Made by a program: the position numbers and the translations under genes. The notes under the pieces are model-generated. The model was not told where the DNA came from. It made no database searches and saw nothing but the letters and a program-made list of their open reading frames with translations. DNA of 64,000 nucleotides. Origin: Stanieria cyanosphaera PCC 7437. GTDB lineage: Bacteria; Cyanobacteriota; Cyanobacteriia; Cyanobacteriales; Xenococcaceae. How positions within the stretch are numbered: position 1 is the first letter of the stretch; each line of letters begins with the position of its first letter. This document shows positions 20,217 through 27,682 of this stretch, in pieces. The stretch spans positions 3,988,501 through 4,052,500 of the forward strand of contig NC_019748.1 of assembly GCF_000317575.1 (NCBI RefSeq), written 5' to 3'.

Positions 20217-21446
20217 ATGCAAGGTGACTTACAAGATATAAGTTTTTCTAGTCTCATTAAATTTCTGGAATTGAATCAGCAAACAGGCACACTGTTTGTG
20301 GAAACGAGAACTTCTCCCTTTCCCATTAATCAAACTGCTACTAGTAGTTATAGCTATCTTCCTTCAAAATCTTATTTTTCATCTTGTCCATCTCAACTAC
20401 AGACATGGTTAATCTTTTTTAAAGATGGAAAAATTTTTTATGCTGCCAATAGTCAAGAAAATGCTCTTTTACAACTCAAAGATTATCTTCATTTCAACTT
20501 ATCAGAAAAAATACTTAATTATTTAGATGCAATTTCAGACTTGTCTGGGGATTATTTAGAATATAGGTATTTATTCTATTTGCTCCAAAAAAAAATCATT
20601 TCCCCTCTCAAAGCTCAAAAAATTTTAAAAAATATTTTAAGAGAAAGTTTATTTCAGATTTTAAAATTATCTCAAGGTAAGTTCTTTTTTCAATCTAGTC
20701 AAATTCACTTAAATAATTATTTTGAATTTAATCCAGAAGTATTAATGAATGAAGTATTAAAAGAATTGCAATATTGGTATAAATTAACTCCGTATATCCA
20801 CTCAGAAACTCAATATTTTAGCAATTGTCATCAAGAGCAACTTAAAAAAAAATTAGCTGCTAAGACTTATCAAACAGTAAGCAATTGGATTCAACACAAA
20901 ACTTCTTTACTGCAAGCATCAAGACAATTAAACTGTTCTGTGGTCGCTTTAGCTAAAACAGTTTATCCTTATCTGACAAAAAGTTGGATTAAGTTGTTAG
21001 CTGAGGATTCGCAAGATTATTTAAAAAAATCTATTAATAATAACCAACAAACATCACACATTATTTATATTGATAATGACGTGACGAATGGTAAGAATGT
21101 AGAGTATATTCTGAAGCAGAGGAATTATAAATTAACAGTAGTTCAGGATTCGATAGAGGCATTAAGTCTAATTTTAAAAACTCAGCCTGACGCGATTCTG
21201 TGTAACGTTGATCTGCCTCAAATTACGGGATATGAATTGTGTAGTATGCTACAAAATTCTCAGATAAGCAGGCAAATTCCAATCATTTTAGTAGCTGAGT
21301 GTGAAGATTGTCTAGATTTAGAAAAAGCAAAATTAGTGTGTACTGGAGATTATCTTATTAAACCGTTTATAAATGATGAGTTATTGATTTTATTAGAAAA
21401 ACATATAAAGGGTACAAAAGAGAAACAATTACATTTAATCAGTTGA
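20217..21446 (+). CDS. pilG: PatA-type response regulator (PilG/HmpA-like) with degenerate receiver
   Basis: This 409-residue protein has an N-terminal PATAN/DUF4388 domain (MQGDLQDISFSSLIKFLEL) containing a low-complexity insertion near residues 30-60. A middle helical part follows, and a C-terminal receiver covers about residues 280-400. It heads the taxis cluster followed by CheY-, CheW- and MCP-type genes. The receiver is unusual: in AILCNVDLPQITGYEL the residue four before the conserved Pro, normally the phosphorylated Asp, is Asn330. The acidic pair is Asp286-Asn287 where two acidic residues are usual, while Lys382 of IKPF is kept. It therefore may work without phosphorylation. PatA-like proteins act in cell polarity and pilus positioning. 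Confidence 0.85.
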   Translation: MQGDLQDISFSSLIKFLELNQQTGTLFVETRTSPFPINQTATSSYSYLPSKSYFSSCPSQLQTWLIFFKDGKIFYAANSQENALLQLKDYLHFNLSEKILNYLDAISDLSGDYLEYRYLFYLLQKKIISPLKAQKILKNILRESLFQILKLSQGKFFFQSSQIHLNNYFEFNPEVLMNEVLKELQYWYKLTPYIHSETQYFSNCHQEQLKKKLAAKTYQTVSNWIQHKTSLLQASRQLNCSVVALAKTVYPYLTKSWIKLLAEDSQDYLKKSINNNQQTSHIIYIDNDVTNGKNVEYILKQRNYKLTVVQDSIEALSLILKTQPDAILCNVDLPQITGYELCSMLQNSQISRQIPIILVAECEDCLDLEKAKLVCTGDYLIKPFINDELLILLEKHIKGTKEKQLHLIS

Positions 21447-21525
21447 TGTTGCTAACTCAAAATAAATCAAGTTATTAGCTAGAGCTAAATTATTCAAAAA
21501 TAATAAATTGAGGAGGAGTCATGCC

Positions 21526-21585
21526 ATGAAGGATAAACAAAGATATATTAAGTTAATCAGTCTGCTTTTAAAAGTAAATTATTAG
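21526..21585 (+). CDS. candidate 19-codon leader peptide with strong ribosome site
   Basis: AGGAGGAG (21511-21518), one of the strongest Shine-Dalgarno sequences in the window, sits 7 nt before an ATG at 21526. That ATG opens a 19-residue reading (MKDKQRYIKLISLLLKVNY) ending in TAG at 21585. An overlapping ATG at 21521 reads ATG-CCA-TGA. It lies in the 188-nt gap between pilG and pilH. It could be a short protein, a translational regulator of pilH, or a chance match. Confidence 0.3.
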   Translation: MKDKQRYIKLISLLLKVNY

Positions 21586-21634
21586 CTTAGTAAAATTAAG
21601 CGTTCGAGTATGCAATGTTGTCAGATAACATATT

Positions 21635-22000
21635 ATGAGTAAAGTTCTGATTGTAGAAGATAGCTTGGCGCAAAGACAAATGATTTCGGATCTACTTAAA
21701 GGTAGTGGACTGAAAGTTGTAGTAGCTTGTGATGGGGTTGAGGCATTAGAGCATCTAGAAAAATTTAGTCCAGATCTAGTAGTGATGGATATTGTGATGC
21801 CCCGCATGAATGGTTATGAATTGTGTCGAAGGCTAAAAGCTGATCCCAAAACCCAAAATGTTCCTGTGGTAATGTGTTCTTCTAAGGGAGAAGAGTTTGA
21901 CCGCTATTGGGGCATGAAACAGGGAGCAGATGCTTATATTGCTAAACCTTTTCAACCTGTAGAGTTAATTGGTACAGTCAAACAGCTTTTGAGGGCATAA
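21635..22000 (+). CDS. pilH: CheY-like response regulator (PilH/HmpB-like)
   Basis: A 121-residue stand-alone receiver domain. The acidic pair is in VLIVEDS, the phospho-accepting Asp in VVMDIVMP near residue 52, the conserved Ser near CSSKGEE and the Lys in AKPF near residue 107, so unlike the preceding PatA-type receiver it should be phosphorylatable. It is the second gene of the taxis cluster, 188 nt after pilG and 61 nt before the CheW gene. A CheA kinase is expected to phosphorylate it, but none is encoded in this window. Confidence 0.92.
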   Translation: MSKVLIVEDSLAQRQMISDLLKGSGLKVVVACDGVEALEHLEKFSPDLVVMDIVMPRMNGYELCRRLKADPKTQNVPVVMCSSKGEEFDRYWGMKQGADAYIAKPFQPVELIGTVKQLLRA

Positions 22001-22061
22001 GATTCATAAGTTTTCAAAAGTATTTAGATAAGATATTTCAGAAAAAACTACATTATTTAAT

Positions 22062-22592
22062 ATGGTTAGCAATTCGGAACTACTTATCGGTAACGAGCAA
22101 GAATTATCACTAGAAATCAAACCTTTAGATAATCCTGAAGGAGAATTGCATTTGCGGTTCTATTTAGCTTCTGGTGAAGAATTGGCATTACCAGCTACAG
22201 GTATTGCTGAAGTTATGCATCCTAGTCCCGATCATATTACACCCATTCCTAACGCCTCGCCGCTTTTATTAGGAACTATTAACTTGCGAGGTAAAATCAT
22301 TTGGGTGGCTGATTTGGGACAATTTTTAGCTGACTCAGGAATTCTCAATACTGATAGACCAACTCTACCAGTAATAGCAATTGAACATCAAGAACAGATT
22401 ATTGGCTTAGCAATTGACCGTATTGGCGGAATGGACTGGCTTGATACAGAAAAACTAGAGGTAGCAACTAATTTATCTGATAGTATGGCTCCTTTTATAC
22501 ATAAACAGTGGAAATTAGATAACGATTCTACTCGAATTTTGAGATTACTAGATCAAGTAGATGTTTTGCGTTCTGCCAGATGGGCAGCGTAA
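22062..22592 (+). CDS. pilI: CheW-like adaptor protein (PilI/HmpC-like)
   Basis: A 176-residue CheW-domain protein that links the chemoreceptor to a CheA kinase. The core runs from LRFYLASGEELALPATGIAEVM through NLRGKIIWVADLGQFL to IIGLAIDRIGGM, the usual order of the CheW SH3-like subdomains. An acidic 25-residue N-terminal extension precedes it. It sits between the CheY-type gene and the MCP gene on the same strand and is very likely cotranscribed with both. Confidence 0.92.
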   Translation: MVSNSELLIGNEQELSLEIKPLDNPEGELHLRFYLASGEELALPATGIAEVMHPSPDHITPIPNASPLLLGTINLRGKIIWVADLGQFLADSGILNTDRPTLPVIAIEHQEQIIGLAIDRIGGMDWLDTEKLEVATNLSDSMAPFIHKQWKLDNDSTRILRLLDQVDVLRSARWAA

Positions 22593-22746
22593 AGCGATCG
22601 CTGTTATTAAGTTACTTATTATACTAAACTCATCCTAATATACTAACTAAGCTCCTTGAAACTATTAAAAGTTATGCAAAATTTAAGCCAGAAGCAGGGA
22701 ATCTAGTAAGAGCGACCACAATTAGATTTAATTTGACAGAAAGCAA

Positions 22747-25410
22747 ATGGCATCAGAAACTAACTATTCAAACGAATACGGGCAAGCAGAAAAAGCTTAC
22801 TTACAAGGAAATTTTAATCAGGCTGCTGAAATTATTGATCGTTTAGCAGAGGATTTTCCTGAAGATCCCCATGTTCTTTTATTAAGGGGTCATATTTATT
22901 GCTATGGCTTTCAAAATTATGATTTAGCTCAACAACAATATGAATTAGCATCGGAACTGAGTCAAGATCAGGAGATCTTGGATTATGCCTATCATGGTAT
23001 TGAACAAGTTAAGCAATTACAGCAACAAGCTTCATCTGAGCAAAATTTTGAGCAGTTTGATGTAGAAGAAGGGGCTTTTTCTCAGGATTTTGAGCTAGCA
23101 GAAAACTGGAACGAAACAAGTTTTACTCCTGATTTAGACAGTGATCATAATGACTTTGAGCATGAGAATAATTATGGTTTTCAATTAGATGATCTTGAGT
23201 TAGAAGATTTGTCTGAAGTAAATCAGAATGCTGAGAGCTATTTAGAAAAAGAATCGACTTTTACTAATCCTTTTGGGGTAGAAGAAAAGGAAAATTGGGA
23301 CAGCTTTAACGAAATCGAACCTGCTTCAGCTTTTTCAAAACAGAATACCTTTGACCAAAACTATAGCGAAAACGATCCTTTTGCGCAATTTGAGCCAGAA
23401 GAAGTAGAACAGGATTTGTCAGCCCAAGTTGAGTCAAGTTATGAATTTGAAGATTTTGAAGCTTCGGAAGCAAAATTTGACGAGTCAAATGCTAATGCTT
23501 CAAGAAATAATGTAAAAACCTTCATGGTTGATGAAGAAGATGAGAATGAATCATTGTATGGTTCTGGATCTCATGCACCAGAAGATACTAATTTTTTGGG
23601 AGATACTAACTTTATTGGTGATGAAAACTATAGTTCAGATCTAGACGTAGATACGATTTTAACAGAGTCTTACAGCGATCGCTATAAGAGAAATTTAAAC
23701 GATCATGCTGAAGAAGATGAATCAGACTATCAGGATGAACTTGAGTTTGATGAAATTGATAGTAGTTTTTTTGATTTAGAAGAATTAGAACAAGGTCTTC
23801 CCGATACTGGTTTATTTAACGTGGCTGATAATGCTGGTCACTCTAGTCATCTTAGCCCTAATAATGATGTTTTTCAGGAAAATCGCCTGATTGGCATAGA
23901 GGAAAACGAAGCTAGTCAGATTAGTCAAATCAGTCATGTTGCAGATATAGTAATTGAACCGAGTGTTGAAACTCGGCAGGGGTTGTTAGCTGGATTTGTC
24001 AATGCTCCTATCCAGAAAAAACAATTGATTACTGCTAGTGTTACTGGAGTGGTGTCACTTTTTGCTGTGTTGACAATTGGATTAGTTGGTACAGCAATCA
24101 ATAAGGAAGATAATACTGCCTCGGGAGCAAGAAATAGTGCGTTAATGGCTTTAGTTGCTGGGGTTGCTAGCTTTGGGACGGCAATATTCTTTGGTAATCT
24201 CACAGCTAAACAAATCGAACAAGCTACTAAAGATTTAGAAAATCAGTTTGATGATGTTTATCAAGGTAACCTCAACGCCAAAGCAACAGTGTACTCGCGC
24301 GATGAATTTGGGATGTTAGCGACTCGATTTAATCGAATGACAAAGGTTATTTTAACTACTACCCAAGAAGCGCAACGAAGAGCAGAAGAGACTGAACAGG
24401 CAAAAGAAGATTTACAACGTCAAGTAATTCGATTGCTAGATGACGTAGAAGGAGCAGCCCGAGGAGATTTAACCGTACAAGCGACAGTAACGGCTGACGT
24501 ATTGGGTGCAGTAGCAGATGCTTTTAACTTAACTATTCAAAGTCTTAGAGAAATTGTCCGTCAGGTAAAACAAGCAGCAGAGCAAGTAAATAAAGGTTCT
24601 ACAGATAGTGAATTATTTGCTCGGAATCAGTCTAGCGAAGCGTTACGAATGGCTGAAGAATTAGCCGTGACTCTTAATTCAGTACAAATGATGACTGAAT
24701 CAATTGAACGGGTAGCAGAAAATGCTCGTGAAGCTGAAGAAGTTGCTCGTTCATCTTCTGTAACTGCGCTTAAAGGTGGTAAAGCAGTAGACCGTACTGT
24801 AGCTGGAATTTTTCAAATTAGAGAAACTGTATCAGAAACAGCCCGTAAAGTAAAACGATTGGCAGAAGCATCTCAAGAAATCTCCAAAATTGTGTTGTTG
24901 ATTTCGACAATTGCCGAAAGAACTAATCAACTAGCTTTAAATGCTTCGATTCAAGCAGCTAAAGCAGGGGAAGCGGGTAGAGGTTTTGCAGTAGTTGCTG
25001 ATGAGGTAAGACAATTGGCAGATAGATCTGCTAAATCGTTGAAGGAAATTGAGCAAATTGTTTTGCAAATTCAAAGTGAAACTGGTTCAGTAATGACGGC
25101 AATGGAAGAAGGTATCCAGGAGGTAATTGACGTTACTGATAGGGCAGAACAAGCTAAAACGGCTCTGGAAGATATTATTCAGGTATCTAATCGAATTGAT
25201 ACTTTAGTACGCTCAATTACTGCTGATACTGTTGAACAGAGGGAAAATTCTCGGGCAGTGGCGCAAGTTATGCAATCGGTGGAATTAACTGCTCAAGCCA
25301 CTTCTCAAGAATCTCAACGAGTAGCTGGCGCACTCCAAAATCTGGTAAGTATTGCTCGTGATTTACTGTCTTCAGTAGAACGCTTCCGTATTGACAAAAA
25401 TGAAGATTAA
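22747..25410 (+). CDS. pilJ: methyl-accepting chemotaxis protein (PilJ/HmpD-like) with TPR and acidic linker
   Basis: The 887-residue receptor starts with a TPR-like helical region (residues 8-95, [19 protein letters not shown]). A very acidic, Asn/Ser-rich disordered stretch runs to about residue 400. Two membrane helices follow close together ([19 protein letters not shown] and [18 protein letters not shown], about 428-485), then HAMP segments and the cytoplasmic signalling hairpin ([20 protein letters not shown] and [18 protein letters not shown]). The periplasmic loop between the helices is only about 15-20 residues, so sensing is probably intracellular through the TPR/acidic part or through pilus contact. 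It closes the pilG-H-I-J cluster; no CheA follows. Confidence 0.93.
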   Translation: MASETNYSNEYGQAEKAYLQGNFNQAAEIIDRLAEDFPEDPHVLLLRGHIYCYGFQNYDLAQQQYELASELSQDQEILDYAYHGIEQVKQLQQQASSEQNFEQFDVEEGAFSQDFELAENWNETSFTPDLDSDHNDFEHENNYGFQLDDLELEDLSEVNQNAESYLEKESTFTNPFGVEEKENWDSFNEIEPASAFSKQNTFDQNYSENDPFAQFEPEEVEQDLSAQVESSYEFEDFEASEAKFDESNANASRNNVKTFMVDEEDENESLYGSGSHAPEDTNFLGDTNFIGDENYSSDLDVDTILTESYSDRYKRNLNDHAEEDESDYQDELEFDEIDSSFFDLEELEQGLPDTGLFNVADNAGHSSHLSPNNDVFQENRLIGIEENEASQISQISHVADIVIEPSVETRQGLLAGFVNAPIQKKQLITASVTGVVSLFAVLTIGLVGTAINKEDNTASGARNSALMALVAGVASFGTAIFFGNLTAKQIEQATKDLENQFDDVYQGNLNAKATVYSRDEFGMLATRFNRMTKVILTTTQEAQRRAEETEQAKEDLQRQVIRLLDDVEGAARGDLTVQATVTADVLGAVADAFNLTIQSLREIVRQVKQAAEQVNKGSTDSELFARNQSSEALRMAEELAVTLNSVQMMTESIERVAENAREAEEVARSSSVTALKGGKAVDRTVAGIFQIRETVSETARKVKRLAEASQEISKIVLLISTIAERTNQLALNASIQAAKAGEAGRGFAVVADEVRQLADRSAKSLKEIEQIVLQIQSETGSVMTAMEEGIQEVIDVTDRAEQAKTALEDIIQVSNRIDTLVRSITADTVEQRENSRAVAQVMQSVELTAQATSQESQRVAGALQNLVSIARDLLSSVERFRIDKNED

Positions 25411-25463
25411 AAGTTAGTTCATAAGTTGCTAGTTTGATAGATGTTCTAGCTTTTGGTTTGTTA

Positions 25464-26378
25464 ATGAATCTCTCAACTTCTGATTCAATTAATTTAAGAG
25501 AAAGATTATCTATTAGTTTGTGGCGCGATACTTGGCTAAAATTCAAGCGCGATCGCACTGCGGTATTAGGTACAATTATTTTAACGGTTATTGTTTTAGC
25601 TGTTATTTTTGGTCCAATTATTTATCCTATTCCCATCGATAAAATTGATTTTAGTCAGTCTGCTGCACCTCCTTCTTGGCAACATTGGTTTGGTACAAAC
25701 GATCTAGGACAAGACCAGTTGGCAAGAGTTTTACAAGGAGGAAGAATTTCATTAACTGTAGGAATTACGGCAATGATTGTAGCAATTTTTTGGGGAACTT
25801 TAATTGGGGCGATCGCAGGTTTTTATGGTGGAATAATTGATGGAATTTTAATGCGGATTGCAGATTTATTTTTAGCTTTACCACATTTACCATTATTATT
25901 ATTAATTGTTTATTTATTTCGAGATTCAATTAAGAAAATTGCGGGACCAGAATTCGGAATTTTTTTGTTAGTTGTTTTGGTAATTGGTGGACTCAATTGG
26001 ATGTCTGTAGCCAGATTAGTTAGAGCTAATATTTTGACTTTGAAAGAAATGGAATTTGTTAGTGCAGCCCAAGCAATTGGTGCTAAACCATCTCGTTTAA
26101 TCTGGATTCATCTGTTACCAAATGTTTTAGGAATTATTATTGTTGCTGCAACTTTATCGGTAGGTAATGCTATTATTACCGAATCGACTTTAAGTTTTTT
26201 GGGTTTAGGTTTCCCGCCTGATGTTCCAACTTGGGGAAGAATGTTATATGATGCTCAAAATTATCTAACATCTGCTCCTCATATAGCTATCTTTCCAGGT
26301 TTAGCCATTTTTTTAACGGTATTAAGTATTAATTATCTTGGTGATGGATTAAGGGATGCTTTCGATCCTAAAACTTAA
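25464..26378 (+). CDS. ABC transporter permease of the DppC/OppC family
   Basis: The 304-residue protein (start ATG 25464; an in-frame TTG 30 nt upstream is less likely) has the typical OppC N terminus with a first helix after RDTWLKFKRDRTAVLG, an extracytoplasmic segment with HWFGTNDLGQDQLARVLQGG, and about six helices in all. The EAA loop is visible as EFVSAAQAIGAKPSRLIWIHLLPN, which contacts the ATPase. Peptide/nickel-type importers need a DppB partner, two ATPases and a binding protein; none is adjacent, so it is an orphan permease as in several cyanobacteria where these genes are scattered. It lies 53 nt after pilJ and could be cotranscribed by read-through. Confidence 0.92.
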   Translation: MNLSTSDSINLRERLSISLWRDTWLKFKRDRTAVLGTIILTVIVLAVIFGPIIYPIPIDKIDFSQSAAPPSWQHWFGTNDLGQDQLARVLQGGRISLTVGITAMIVAIFWGTLIGAIAGFYGGIIDGILMRIADLFLALPHLPLLLLIVYLFRDSIKKIAGPEFGIFLLVVLVIGGLNWMSVARLVRANILTLKEMEFVSAAQAIGAKPSRLIWIHLLPNVLGIIIVAATLSVGNAIITESTLSFLGLGFPPDVPTWGRMLYDAQNYLTSAPHIAIFPGLAIFLTVLSINYLGDGLRDAFDPKT

Positions 26379-26393
26379 AATAACAAAAAAAAC

Positions 26394-26421
26394 AGGTCAG
26401 ATTTTTAAATTAATCTCACCT
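26394..26421 (+). terminator. probable terminator of the ABC permease gene
   Basis: AGGTCAGATT (26394-26403) pairs with AATCTCACCT (26412-26421) with one C/C mismatch, followed by ATTTTAT. It is reasonable but not strong. Confidence 0.45.
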
Positions 26422-26550
26422 ATTTTATGGCTGATTGTAGCTTCTTATATTTAATTAATCTGCTCCACAAATAAATATTTTTTAGCTATTAACAAAACGC
26501 AAATATTAATTCTACTTCCTTCGTCTGAATGTGTAGATTTATAAAATGAA

Positions 26551-27342
26551 TTAATCAGGAAGCGTTACAAAAGCGAGAGTAGTTTCAATGCGAAAATGAG
26601 ATTCGGTAGTGTGTCTTTCGGCAAAAAAGAAATCAAAATCATAAGTTTTGCCTACTTGTAATCCTAATTGCTGCGCTTTAGCCGTATCTAGAGTTACACT
26701 ACCAGTGTTTGCGCTATGAACTCCACCAAGATCAACTACTTTTTGTCCATTAATATAAACCCAAACATCATCATCACCAATAAATTTAAAAGTTTCTCCT
26801 CCTTGGTAAGTAAATTGAGAATTGATTGCGTAGGTAAAATGATAATTATGAGTACGTCCTTGATTACCAAATAATTGATTATCTATCGGAAAAAAAGAAT
26901 TATCTTCATAGATATATTTTTTGCTTGAACTATCATAGTTTAAAGTAATTGGATAACTCATACTTTGATTAACTCCTGCTACATCTCGATACCACTGATC
27001 GAAATTTGTTTGATTAGTTGTAGAATAACTTCCATCTTTATAAACTGGTTTTTTATCAGAACTAATTGTATTAGTAGTAATATTTGGGTCTAAACCATAG
27101 TTAAAAAATTGACCAGCAGGATTTTTATCTGTACCGGGTTTTCTTTCAAAATCAGGATGTCCATTAGGATCGATGTTGCCACTAGTATTACGATAAGCTT
27201 TAAAATCTCTAAGTGTTCCTGTTAGGGTCATTTGACTAGGACTAGTTTGAGTTAAACCTATTTGAGGAGTTGCAAGAATAACTAACAAACCAGTTACACT
27301 TGCAGCAAAAATTTGCGAATTGAATAACTTCGATTCTTTCAT
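26551..27342 (-). CDS. secreted fibro-slime domain protein
   Basis: The 263-residue protein has an N-terminal signal sequence (hydrophobic FAASVTGLLVILATPQIGL, about residues 12-31) and then the fibro-slime/PA14-like domain. Signature segments are LTGTLRDFKAYRN, NYHFTYAINSQFTYQGGETF, KFIGDDDVWVYINGQKVVDL and GGVHSANTGSVTLD, ending with YDFDFFFAERHTTESHFRI. Such domains occur in surface and slime proteins of slime moulds and many bacteria and probably bind carbohydrate or serve adhesion. It has no membrane anchor or sorting motif besides the signal peptide, so it should be released or held on the surface. It stands alone between two AT-rich gaps. Confidence 0.85.
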   Translation of the reverse strand: MKESKLFNSQIFAASVTGLLVILATPQIGLTQTSPSQMTLTGTLRDFKAYRNTSGNIDPNGHPDFERKPGTDKNPAGQFFNYGLDPNITTNTISSDKKPVYKDGSYSTTNQTNFDQWYRDVAGVNQSMSYPITLNYDSSSKKYIYEDNSFFPIDNQLFGNQGRTHNYHFTYAINSQFTYQGGETFKFIGDDDVWVYINGQKVVDLGGVHSANTGSVTLDTAKAQQLGLQVGKTYDFDFFFAERHTTESHFRIETTLAFVTLPD

Positions 27343-27682
27343 TTTTTATTGATATCTGTTGTAAAAGTTGAGTTAATTTATCATTTTGTTGTTTATGAGT
27401 ATATCTAGTTACAAAATAATATACATCCGTATTAGTAAGGTTTTTATTTAAGAGATAAAATTAAAATAATATTATTTAAAATAACTATTTGTTTAAAGTA
27501 CAGAGAAAATAAAAATACTAAAAATTAAATTTATAAAAATATAATAAATTACTGTTGAATTTACGGTAATGTTAATAAAAATAAAAAAACAGGACTATTC
27601 TTTTAACTACGATCTGTCTTCAGCAGCAGATCTACGATCGCTTTAAATTAAATGTCCCGTTTATGTTAATAAAAAGTAATCT
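27343..27682. other. gene-free AT-rich gap
   Basis: About 340 nt contain no plausible gene. One hairpin is present (GATCTG 27611-27616 with CAGATC 27627-27632). On the minus strand it is followed some 20 nt later by a long T-rich run (complement of 27578-27590), which could end the aminopeptidase transcript. The rest is very AT-rich and probably holds the fibro-slime gene promoter. Confidence 0.4.

Noticed and set aside
21568-21807. 79-residue minus-strand frame over pilH
   Set aside because: Antisense to a well-supported CheY-like gene.
23934-24203. 89-residue minus-strand frame inside pilJ
   Set aside because: Antisense shadow of the membrane helices of the MCP, which explains its hydrophobic look.
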